64,000 bases of DNA, from NCBI GenBank assembly GCA_013398175.1, contig VZRZ01002089.1, positions 984,358-1,048,357 on the forward strand, written 5' to 3'. This DNA is from Climacteris rufus (lineage: Eukaryota > Chordata > Aves > Passeriformes > Climacteridae). The notes beneath the pieces were generated by a model, which worked only from the letters and a program-made list of their open reading frames with translations, was not told the origin of the DNA and ran no database searches. The translations under genes and the position numbers were made by a program. Shown here one piece after another: positions 50,889 to 62,100 of this stretch (its first letter is position 1; every line of letters begins with the position of its first letter).

Positions 50889-53800
50889 GAAAAAAACTTC
50901 TACTTTCAGTAGGAAATCATTAGCTAGTCTTTGTTAGCAGTTGTGCACTCGTCTTAATTAGCAAGCTAGTCTAGCATTGTTTTCAGTAACATTTTGATCT
51001 AAAGAAATCCTATATTAGGTTTTGTACTACTGACAATACGCTTCTGAGAAAAATGTTGAGAATATCTTTTGAGTAAAGTCTGGGTAAAGCATTAATACTG
51101 GCAACAAGTATGGAGTTAATATAGATTTAACTATTGTAGAAATAGGTACTCCTGAAAACTAATACTGTATTATTGAAACCTGATATACTCTTAAATCTGT
51201 CATAAGAACATGGTCCTATTTTTATAAAAATAAAATCTTCTATGCTGAATAAAGTCTTCTATCTTGAAAAATGCTGCACTTTGTTTTCGGTTCTCACATC
51301 TCTTAGTTTTTACACATTTGGTTGAAATTACCTTACTTCTCTTACACATTCTTTTAAAAATTTCAGATCATCTTGCCTTGTAACTCCTTATCAGGTAACA
51401 ACAGCAATTTCTTTTATTATCTAGCTATCTCTGTTATTCTTATGGGACAGACCTAGTGTTCATTCATCTTGGGTAAGTTTTCCATGGTGACTCCTGAGTG
51501 ACTAGCTCCTTACTGAATCTAGAAGGTTTTTTACACTCTCTGATTTGTTTCCAATTTCCTGAAGCTATCCTTCACAGAAAAATATTTTGAGTGCAGAGTC
51601 CTGCTGGCCTACTACAAGTGAAATTTAACTTTAGACATTTGGGATGCAATAAAAGAGCAATAACTGAACCCAACATATCTTCAGATCTTTGTTTTTCATT
51701 CCGAGAATACAACATAATGGAGGGAAAACCCCTCAGTTTTAAAATTTATAATTGTGAATAAAAATAAATCACAAAGAAAGACACTCAAAATTTGTCCAGA
51801 AAACCAGCTATTTGAGAAGACAACTTTGAGATTGTAGTTCTAAGCCTGCCTGTCTTAATGCTGTTTATATACAGCTTCTATGAATGTAATTCAGTCCATG
51901 CCCAAACTATTTGAAGAGAATAATTTGAGAAACTATGAAGAAAATTTTGTATATGTTCAGATAATGCAGAATTTAAACTAGAGAATGTCCAGTCCCAATT
52001 TTCAGTTATCAAGTAAACAGCTCTGTTTGCAAAGAATCTTAATAACATCAGCACCCTAATAGAACAAGGCTTTATTAGCCTTTTGCTTCCACAGTTTAAA
52101 GTCATCTATAATTAAACTTTTTGTAAGTCTATAGACCTCTGGATGATACAAGCAGGTGCAGCTCCATACCATTTACAGAAATACTATACAGGTCTACAGA
52201 CCTGAGGATCTGGTTTTATGCAAAGCAATGCTAATACAAGAAAAAAAAATCAACATTTTCATTTCTCATGTTTTTCAGTGGCTTACATAGAAAAAGAAAC
52301 CAGTGAGACAAAAAATATCTTTTCTGAGCTATTTTAGGGCTATGGAAGAAAAGCATAAAATGAAATTTGCTTATACTTTGAACAACTTTGTACAGTACTT
52401 CCCAATTTTACTTAGTATTTATATATAATTGTTGTATATAATTTTATAAAATTTTGGTAAATTCTCCACTCTCTACATTCAAATCTGAAACACTTTAGTA
52501 AATGTTAATCCAGAAGCAGATAAATTAAATCTGTAATTCATATATAATTGTCTGCACAACTATAGCTCATTAAAAGGTGCTTTAGTTTATAGTTTCTATA
52601 AGCATACTGATTCTATTCTGGAACTAATCAAGTAAATAAATAAATATACCAAATGGTAAATAAAGCCCTATGTGCATTTGATTTGTAAATACATCTGTAA
52701 AATAGCTTATTAACACCAGGTGGCAATCTTTGAAAATTGGACTGCAGCAGCATGGTTTTACTTTTAAATATACACATGCAAATTATTTCAAGAATGGTTT
52801 TGTACACAGAAGCTACTTCATCTGACTTCTTATTGAGAATATTCATATTAATCTTCTATTAATGTTGTGATTTTATAGAGAAAGTCTGCATTACCTATGG
52901 AAATTAGTTTGCTTAGAAATCCAATGCAAATACTATTTTGTACTGCTTTACAAATAATGAATTTTTTATTAAAATTAAAGAGATAATTTAAAAAAATAGT
53001 TAAATTCAGTTAACTTCTATAGTTCAGTGTTCCAACTTTTTAACTACAAATAGTTTTTTTTGCTATTCTTTGAATGCAATGAGATTAATTTGATGGCTGT
53101 CAAGGGATAAACATGATGCCTATGAAAATATGGGCATGACAACATAAAATTCACATCTGATATATTTCTCATTTCCTGACCCAAAGAATTGCTGCCATTT
53201 GAGTCCTTCTCTGACTACCAGAGAACACAGCCAGCGAAATGTCTAGAAGTCAGATTGGTAGATTGATTTTTTTGCTGGTTTCTGGCTTGTGGTACAGGTC
53301 ATGGAATTTCCAAGTGAATGGCTAAAATACCCTACCCTACTTACACCTTATTTTGTTATCTTTCACATCTCCAACAAAGCGTTCTTTTACTTTAGGACAA
53401 GGTATGTTTACCGTTAAATATTATCTGATTCACTTCTTTATTCATCATTTTTGAAGAAGCTCAAAAGTACACTTTTATTAGCTTTCAGTGGGAAAGACTC
53501 AAATCTGTTGGGAGGGCAAAGTAAAAAGTGATGCTAAGCAATACATTTAAGCATTATATTCAAACAGGAAAGATGTGCCTTTTTCTTTTTAAATTACTTT
53601 CCTTTTAACAAAATGTTGCTCATGCATGCATTCATTCACTCATTCTCTACAATATGATAAGGCTCACCTCATCCCTTATTTTTACTGCACTGGAATTTAC
53701 CCCAAATGTATTACAAGGACATCACCTGTACACTGAATAAAAGGAATTCCAAATTATAAAATCAGCCCTGCTATTGTGCACTATCAGATATAGTGCATTC

Positions 53801-54127
53801 AAAGAGAATTTCTGTAGCAAATAATTGATGCTCCAGATACTATAGGCATTCCTAGACAATCAAATATTTTTCTGATAACTTTTTTTATTATGATATTTTG
53901 CGTTATTCAAAACATAATTCATTGTTCATACATTCAATAAGACTAGTTTATACTTAGCGGCATAAACACAAATCTACTGAGAAAAACAGCAGTGAGTTGT
54001 CTAAAGTAGAGACCAGATATGGTTCTTTATGGCTATTGCTCTACGGACATTGATCTTGTCTTTTCTAACCATGCCCATTAAAGTAAGCCATGTTGTAGTG
54101 TAAATAATAATTATATTTTCATCTCAC

Positions 54128-54292
54128 CAGGACACCTCTGTTCACTGCACCGTCTAACTTCCTCTCCAGTTCCTTCACACTGTTGCCCAGTCACAGCAGC
54201 ACCTTGACAGGTCCTTATCCGTCTCTCCCAGCCACCATCACAGGATTTGGAACAGCCACTCCAGTGGCCCCACTGGTTCCACTGGCCATTTG
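54128..54292 (-). CDS. ADGRB3: ADGRB3 exon: thrombospondin type-1 repeat (third of three here)
   Basis: A 165-bp exon, phase 1 to phase 1, encoding the last TSR before the hormone-receptor domain. The acceptor is CCAAACAG before CAAATGGCC and the donor is CCTG followed by GTGAGATGA. The split first codon gives Ala, so the exon reads A-NGQWNQWGHWSGCSKSC and continues with a basic strand ERRIRTC. It ends EQRCP. All six cysteines are present. The POFUT2 site is absent in strict form (CSKSCD). The length and phases equal those of the two preceding TSR exons, as expected if the exons arose by duplication of one module. Confidence 0.96.
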
Positions 54293-55493
54293 CTGTTTGG
54301 AAAAATATAATTACAGTGGTGACATAATGACGGTCATAAAGGAGAATTAATGCTTTTTAAAAATTTATTTGCATAGTGCTGTTGTACAGTAATATAATGT
54401 GCATAAGTACCCTTAAAAAAAACCTATGGAAAAACATTTTTACATGTGATATTTTAAGATTTTGATTTTTACATGCTGTGACAGAGCAAACGAGGCTTAA
54501 ATGTAAGTACACATAGAATCTACACACCCTGGAAGGCTTATTTTGTACTGTCAGAGGATCATGAAGTAGTCTCAGCACAAAAGGGAATCAGTTCATACAT
54601 ATTTACTTTCTAGTTTCATGAAAAACTTCAATTTTTTATGCTTCAAACATATCTGCCTAAAACTGCTGAATGTCCTTCAAACAAAACCAAAAAGCTGATG
54701 TGCAGCCTGTCACACAGCCTTTCAGGGCACATTCTTTAGATTTTTACCTCATCAAATAAATAAGAATGAGGCCCCATGACTCACAGAATCACAGAACAGT
54801 TTGGGTTGGAAGGGACCTCTGAAGATCACCTAGTCCAATCCTCCTGCCAAGGCAGGGTCACCTAGAGCAGGTGACACAGGAATTCATCCAGGTGGATTTT
54901 GAACACCTCCTGAGAGGGAGACTCCACAACCTCCACGGGCAACCTGTTCAGTGCCCTGCCACCCTCAATGGCAGATGTTCTTATTCATGTTGACATGAAA
55001 GTTCTTGCGTTTTAGTTAATGACTTCTTTTGTTTTGGCCTCCCTGTGGGTGCAGCTGCTCTGCCCCTTGCAGCCTGCCCAGGCCAGCCAGCCACGCACGC
55101 CCTGCTCTGGCATGGAGCTGCTGCCAGTCTGGGCTCCGGTGCCTGTCTGGCGCCCAGTTGCCTTACTTTTTACTGTTAAAAATAGTTAGCTCCATACTAG
55201 CTAGTTCCCAAGGCTATTGTTCTGTAAACATAGCTACGTTATTGTAGAATTATCTTGTTATTGCATTCCTTTCCCATGGACACAGATCTTTGATGGACAC
55301 TTCTCTTGACCACTGTAGTTAAAGGAGGAATAGCTGATTTCCTCCAATGAATGGTGATTTCTAAAAGTGTATTTAAGAATAAAGAAGGTGGGTCTTGCCC
55401 CCTTCCTTCCTGCCTTTCCTCTGAACTTGAACACAGCTGTCTCTGGTCCTTCTTTCCTGCGTCTCCAGCATTCCAGCCGTGATAAGTACTCAC
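54293..55493 (-). other. ADGRB3: ADGRB3 intron between second and third TSR exons
   Basis: A 1201-bp GT-AG intron. It carries a CR1 3' fragment at 54779-55030, followed by a G+C-rich stretch (about 55031-55160) that I cannot classify. The rest is AT-rich and featureless. Confidence 0.9.
54779..55030 (-). mobile_element. CR1 LINE 3' fragment in a TSR intron
   Basis: Minus-oriented. It has ACTCACAGAATCACAGAACA, GGGTTGGAAGGGACCTCTGA and GATCACCTAGTCCAATCCTC, then the CR1 region AACACCTCCTGAGAGGGAG. It is less decayed than most other copies here. It lies about 490 bp from the third TSR exon. Confidence 0.93.
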
Positions 55494-55658
55494 CGGTGCA
55501 CTCGGGGTTGTAGCACTCCCGGCTCTCGGCCCAGGGTCCTCTGCACTCGGAGCCGCCGTGGGCGGCCGCCGTGCACTGCCTGCTTCTCTGCTGGGTGCCA
55601 TTGGAGCAGGTCACCGAGCACTGGCTCCACGAGCTCCACTCCTGCCACTGTCCGTCCA
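55494..55658 (-). CDS. ADGRB3: ADGRB3 exon: thrombospondin type-1 repeat (second of three here)
   Basis: A 165-bp exon, phase 1 to phase 1, encoding one TSR. The acceptor is GCGGCAG before TGGACGGACAG and the donor is ACCG followed by GTGAGTACT. The first codon is completed by the G of the previous exon, giving Val. The repeat has WQEWSSW, CSVTCSNGTQQ, QRSRQC and six cysteines. NGT is a possible N-glycosylation sequon. The POFUT2 motif is incomplete because Ser replaces Gly after the second cysteine (CSVTCS). The exon is far richer in G+C and CpG than anything around it (I count 13 CpG in 165 bp), chiefly in the AAAHGGSECRGPWAESREC segment. The identification is secure; only the possibility of alternative use is open. 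Confidence 0.96.
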
Positions 55659-58600
55659 CTGCCGCAGCAGCCACAAAAGAGATGGACACAGCAGAGTTAC
55701 CACCAGAGCTGGCCAGGGGACCAAAGCCCTTCAGACTGGGCCCCGCCTGGTTTCTTACAGCAATCAAATATGGAAACCAACATTATGAGCTGCTTTAAAA
55801 CAATTTAAAACTGTTTTCCTTTATCTTCAAGTAAAGAGCCTTCCATCTCCTCTAATTGTACATTGATATAAAAAAAGGATAAATAATAATTTTGGTCACA
55901 TAGAGTTTGAAGGGCCTTATTAAAAAAGACAAGGCCTTTTTAAAAAAGACTGGTCTTGTCTTTGTAGGCAAAAGTGAGGGCCATTCTTGTATCATGTAAA
56001 TAAACCCTGAGGCCTTTGAAGTGATTTGTAAGAGCTGCAGTGATAGTTCAGATAGGTCAGATTGTAACATTATCGGTCCTGACTGTAAAACCAGGTGTCT
56101 TTATTTGAACAGAAAAAGGAAAATGGGAGTTACCATTTTGCCTCAAATACAGTCGCTCATCTCTATACTTACAACATTGAACATATTTTTATTATTCATC
56201 CTCCCTTTAAGGTAAACGATCCCAGTTCTTCAACATTTTTTTGAGATAAAATGTAGCAGCACAGAAACCACCTGTCTTCCTTCCTTATCAGGTCTGCTGT
56301 CGTGTTTGCATATTGCATAATCTTTGTTCTGAACTTGTCAAGTTAAATGTCTAAACAATATGGAAATGGCGAACAGGTCTGTATTTAGTAATTTCTATTA
56401 GCCCATGCATTTGAGTTTGGATGAATATTCTCCTGAGTAAAGGTTGATGACTGTTATTTTTAATCAGAAACTTCTTGAAATAAAGGATAATATTAAAAAC
56501 CAAGATAATAAAAAACACAAACCAATTAAGTTTCCAGACAAGTGAAAAATTACAGTCTATAATAATAGGACAAGACAGTATGTTTGAAAACAGGCAAATA
56601 TTATGAAATGTGTTATGACTAATCGTGCTAATTCAGGATCCTGCATTCATATGGACTTTGGCAATCATCAGTTCCTCATTGCCCCTGCAGCTAAATATAA
56701 ACTCAAAATGTAGGTTATAATATAATTTTGATTAATACTCGTCCTTGAAAACCTGGTTCTATAACTACCAGTGCTATAAAAGCACCACCCCTACAAAGGA
56801 GGAATTTCATTTGGTGCATTTGCCAAACCCTGTTTTCAGGATTCTTCTAAAGAAGAGTTGGAATAGCAGCTTCCTAAGTTGATGGTGTTAATAACCAAAA
56901 CAGGAACCAGAATCTTAAAGTTAGTGATTAAACGTACTGTTCTGTATGGATGCATCACTGTCCAGTGAATAATGGACGTAAACTATTTTGCTATCGTCAG
57001 ACATTAACAACAGAACATTTCACAGATCTATCCATATCCCAGTCCCAAGATCTCAGCAACAGAGAATTAAAGGAAGAGAGTTCTCGAGGCTTTTCCCTAA
57101 AGTTCTGTATTAAATATTCTATGTAATGCCTGTTGTGAACCACTTCTCAATGCAGACGCCTCTGAAGCTATGAAGCTGCACCCTGATAATTTATTCAGCA
57201 GAAAATGGAAATCTTTCCAAACGTGGAAGCTAGTTTTACTCATTAATCATAAAAGCTTTATGTGAAGAGGAAAACATTATGGAAATTACACTTCGATGCA
57301 ACCTCTTCAGTTTTATTCGTTGCTATAGAGTAGTATTTAGGGTAGGAAAGATCGAATCAATTATTATACTGTCTTTGGAGAAAACTCATTCCATGGCTTC
57401 TCATATATATTTCATACATCTCCCTTATTTATCTTTAGGAGAAAATAGCATGTGAGTTTTCTATTTCAGAAATAGTGTTAAAAAATAAAGAATTCAACAT
57501 GAAGATTCCCTTAAAAAATGGAACATGCAAATTGCAGCAAATCTTAACACTGAGCAAAGTTTTAGTGTTACTTTTAGGTAACAATATAGAGCTGTCTCTG
57601 AAAGACATTTGGTACAAACGACTGTTCGAAATCCAGAGTTCTCAAATAATTGTTTATTTTGACAGATCAGTTGTAATATCTTTTGTGTTTCTTTGCAATA
57701 TTGAAGTGAAATGGATGTATTAATTTCTTCTCTGTTGTTTTATTGGCATTTCTTTTGTTGACAACTCTGCTTCATTCTCACATATATTGGTTACTTCAGT
57801 GTACACACATGTAGAATTGCACAGCTGCCAATCTGGCCAAAAATTGCATAAATTCAAAATTTTTGCAGCTGCATTCAACACTAAGACTTTTCCACAAATT
57901 TTGTCCTAAAGTTGGAGTGTGCTTTGCTGACCAGAAGAAAAGCAAAGTTCAGGTTTCATAAAAATCTCAGAAATTCAGCTTTAATAAGGCACTAATTTCC
58001 ATTCTTTAACTTTATCTCAGTTTTCAAATCATTAAACAACCATTTGCTAATTAAATGTCCATCAATCCTTTACAGGAAGAACTCTGGTCTTGGAGAATCT
58101 ATATTCAGCAGTGTTGTGAACTGGGAATATTCAGCAAAACCACTGCATGGGCAACCTTCACACTGTCAAACAGAATGCATGAAAGAAATTACTCACAGAA
58201 ATGTCTACCTGACATTTTTTTTAATACCTAAGTAATAGAGTCAGGTCAATAACCATANTATGTGTATAAATATATATATGTATACATGCATTTTGAAAAA
58301 TTTGGTCTAAATTAATCGTAATCTATAGAAAAAAAATTAAAAATCAATTTCGAAAGATTTTTTAAAAAAATTAGTTTCAATTTTAATTGATGGAGAGTTT
58401 AACATGAAGCCCATGCATTGTTTATTTGGTTAGCGGTATTTTTTTTGAAATTGGTTTAGCACATAGCTCCCAGAAATGAGGCACCTAAAATCTGTACCAT
58501 AAGGGCTTAACTGGGATTCAAGTAATGCCCTAGCTTGTGTCAGCCTTTCTGTCTGTTCACATGTAAATAATATCCATTTTGAATAAACTAAACATTATGG

Positions 58601-59005
58601 TTTCACAAAAATGTTTGTTCTATGATGAATAAATAATTACAGTGAACTCTAAGCAAACATAATTCATACAGATATGGTGGACACAAACTGTGTGACCTCT
58701 GAATGTCTTTCTTTAGCCACACTCATAAAATCACTTGCCTTTTGGTTCTCTGAGACCCATCTGAATCAAGATTTCCTACACAACATACAGAGAGAGTACC
58801 TTGAAGAAACTAAATTTGTTTGCTTGTGTAGTATCTTGAGCAGTTACCATTCTGATTATACACTTTAAGTCAGAATTATGAACAATATTACCCCACCTAC
58901 TCACTTCGAATTTTTTTTTTCCTATGTGCAAAGGGCTATAAAATAAATTACAAACAACCCACACCAAATGCACTGTAACAAAGCAGAGTTGCTTTATGAG
59001 CTCAC
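55659..59005 (-). other. ADGRB3: ADGRB3 intron between first and second TSR exons
   Basis: A 3347-bp AT-rich intron, GT-AG. It includes a single undetermined base (n) at 58258 beside a TA/TG-rich stretch (about 58258-58285). I saw no CR1 copy in it. The acceptor at the low end (GCTGCTGCGGCAG) has a poor pyrimidine tract. Confidence 0.9.
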
Positions 59006-59170
59006 CAGGGCAGAGTGCAATATTGCAAGGTTTGTGTTGTGTTTCAGGTCCATCACATGATCTTCCCCCATACTGGGGAGGTATACATGACCTTGTCCTA
59101 GTTCTTTGGCCTCGACCACATGTGAATGAACACAAACTCCAAGGTGACCATTCCTCCCAAACGCCATGTA
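59006..59170 (-). CDS. ADGRB3: ADGRB3 exon: thrombospondin type-1 repeat (first of three here)
   Basis: A 165-bp exon encoding one complete TSR in the extracellular part of the receptor. The minus-strand acceptor is TTGCAG before TACATGGC, and the donor is CCTG followed by GTGAGCTCA. It starts and ends in phase 1. The repeat shows the tryptophan ladder WEEWSPW, then CSFTCGRG, then the arginine strand RTRTRSC, and six cysteines in standard TSR spacing, ending NIALCP. CSFTCG fits the C-x-x-(S/T)-C-G consensus for O-fucosylation by POFUT2, and the WxxW motifs are typical C-mannosylation sites. In the family, these repeats sit between the CUB and HRM domains and have been implicated in ligand binding. 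The open frame continues into the flanking introns, so borders were set from splice sites and the TSR pattern. Confidence 0.96.
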
Positions 59171-62100
59171 CTGCAACAAACCAGACAGATTTTAACCAGA
59201 AACAGACACACAAGTAACAGAAGGATTTCAAAATAACAAGATTGATATTTTAAATGGGAATTATTTTGCCAACTTCAAGGAAATCAGTACATAGGTAATC
59301 TTCACCATAGGAAAATAAATATTTTTTAAAAGCTTTAATTTCAATTTATTCATATTTTCTCCAAAGTATATTTAACTTTCAAACATTTCCTCTAATCTTT
59401 AAACTAAACTCACTACCACAGTTTCTGTTCTTTGACTCTTTTAAGAAAGATGACTTCCCTGTTCAGAAGTTAGTTATGGCATCTTTGGTGTCTGACTTGA
59501 TATGTTTAATAGCCCTGATTTTCAGGAAACTAGTTTTTGTGAAAATCAGGCATATGCTTTCTGTATTAAGGCAACTCTTAAAACCAGAAACAATCAAAAT
59601 TAAACTTTCTTTTGAAATTACAGTAATAAATGAAGTAATTTATTACTATGTCAACATCACAAACTGGGGCAGTAAACTTAAAGCTTTTTCAATTGTTTAA
59701 CTTCTGGTGGAAATTTGGTAGCAGATGTGCTGGATTATCATCCCCAAAAATTCCAAGACCACATAAGTAAAAGAGATATGTACCATTTCCTTCTATGAAC
59801 ATATTCATTGAATTAATACACAGTAATACACGTTTTACTCTTAGAAAAATATTCATTCAACAAACCGAAAATACCTTCAGAGTACACAATAAATTGCAAA
59901 TATATACCAGTACTTTGATATAGAAATATTTCATAAAATTAATATAAGGATTCATAGAAGATGAATCTTTCTCTGCTTTACGCATTTACTGCTATAGGAG
60001 AAACTGATATACAAAATACACGTGATCTTACAAATCATATGCAATGCCTTTACAGAAAAAATACAGAGAAATTTTCAGAAAGTAATATACTATGGTTAAG
60101 CATGTACTGGTAAGAGGATTCCATGCATTCATTGGTAAAACAGTTGTACATACATTGAAAAATACTGCAAAACAAACTCTACTTATATTTCTTCTGCTTA
60201 AATAAGAGCACCTGCACAAGTTTAAATTAGGCTATGTGAGAACAGGAATGAAGTGATGAGAACTGTAGTAATGTCAGGTATTCAAGAAAAATCCAAAGAC
60301 TTCGTTCCCAGACTGATCACACTCAGTATCACGTAACTCTGTTTCTGGAGCCCTGTCTGTTTGAAGGGTGTCTGGAGGGGGAAACTGTGTATAACATCTA
60401 AGTGTATCATTGGTAATGATTCACAACATTACAGAAGAAATAGATTTTCTGTTTTGCCCTCACTTTTTTTCATCACTGTGAATGAACTTCTCATATATAG
60501 GTTTCCTTTGCCCTGAAGGCATGTATCACCTGCCCAGTTTCTACAAATACAACCCTTTTCTTGTAGGGATCAGAATAACATTTCCTGAGGTGAAATTCAG
60601 TTGCAAGGCTGTGGAAGGACATTCAGTTCCCTGGCATATTATCACAAATTCATCAGTAAGATCAAGGGGAATTCTGCAAGTAGGTAAGTTCTATTGCCTT
60701 TCATTAAAAGTAAGAAAAATTGTCATTTCAGGTACTATGTTGAGATTAAAAGTTTGTTAGCTAACTTCTGAGAAATAGTAGCTGACAGAAAATGTCAAGC
60801 CTTATTCAGGAAAGATTTTAACCAACTGGATAACAGCTCAATTGATGAAAGGTTTTCATTTGGTCACGTAAAAGTGGTCAAAAAGACCATGTCCTACATG
60901 ACTAGCCTTATTAAAATTATCTTACTCTAAATATCACATCCATCTGCATTATATTAAAAAAATAACCCTCAGGAACAGTCCAAATTAATGTTAAAGTGAC
61001 AGATTTTAGTCTAGTTAGTTTAGAAACCTTGATTAACTGTGACATTTTTGTCAAAACCAGAAATTCTAGCTCTTCCATAAATAGTAAATTGGTGAGTATA
61101 CCTGCACATAACTCTTTATGTTTCATCTGTTCTCAACAAGTACTATACTTTGACAGCTATTTTGATTCAGCTATATCATCTGAATAGGTTTTTTTCTCAT
61201 TTTCAAAGTATTAGATTACAAATCCAGACACACCTATAAGATTCCCAATTTTTATCCTATGAGCAAAATCAAGGAAAAAACAATTTGTCAGATCAGATTC
61301 CAAAGAGTAGCGAGTAACAACAACATAATTTCATCTCCTGATACCACAATGGTTGATGAAAATGTTCAAGAATTTTAAAAAGTATAAAACCTAGCTAAAT
61401 AAAATTCATTGAAATTAGAAAAAGATTATTCTCTGGAAAAATAGTACATTAGAAAGGTCTTCACTATGTAGACAAAGGGTGAGGTTTTTCAGGGTATATG
61501 TAAGTTAAAGTCTCTTGCTTAATTTGGCACTTTGTTTTTATGCTGTCAAAATGTTCTAAGTTAGTTGCCTTTATTTAAAAATTACAAAAATATATGTTGA
61601 GGGGCTCTTTAAAGGTACTGTCTTAAACCAAAAGGATGTCTATTTCTTCTGGCAAGAGTTGACTGCATGTTAGCAGCAACACAGAACAATTATTTTATGA
61701 TTTTGGAACTGAACATAAGCCAAAATGTTTCATTATGGGTGGACTCAAAGCAGCCTCTATCTGTTTGTGGTTTAAATTAAGCTGTGCCAAAAATCATCTG
61801 CCATGACATATTTTAGCTCATTAAGTAAAAATTTCATAGTACCTTCTTCCCTGTATAGACTTGTACAGCTGAAACTAGTAGACTAATAATAAAGTCAAGG
61901 ATGGAATAGGCATAACACTAAAAACCAACAAATGTCAGCAAAACAAATATCAAGGAGAATTAAACTGTTCAACATATTACAGAAGTGCCCAGTATTATCC
62001 CCATTAGCTTTAAAAGAACATCTTAATTTAAAATTTTACCTGATTTTTCTTTCTGATATTTTATTTACATGTTCTTTCTTTAATACTGTTTTCTAAATGC

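Larger units (their letters stand above)
47693..54127 (-). other. ADGRB3: ADGRB3 intron between TSR and HRM exons
   Basis: A 6435-bp AT-rich GT-AG intron. It contains the near-identical tandem duplication at 50526-50888 and a perfect 8-bp triplet repeat at 47831-47854. No CR1 copy was recognised. The acceptor before the next exon reads AATGACAG on the minus strand. Confidence 0.9.

Noticed and set aside
52124..52212. Repeated GTCTATAGAC / GTCTACAGAC words
   Set aside because: Two short imperfect matches about 65 bp apart; compatible with chance.
55479..55808. Overlapping plus-strand frames of 75-109 codons
   Set aside because: They are antisense shadows of the G+C-rich TSR exon, where stops are rare by composition.
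58258..58258. Undetermined base n
   Set aside because: An assembly ambiguity beside a TA/TG repeat, not a biological feature.
60482..60760. 92-codon plus-strand frame
   Set aside because: No domain, wrong strand for ADGRB3 and no supporting splice or promoter signal.
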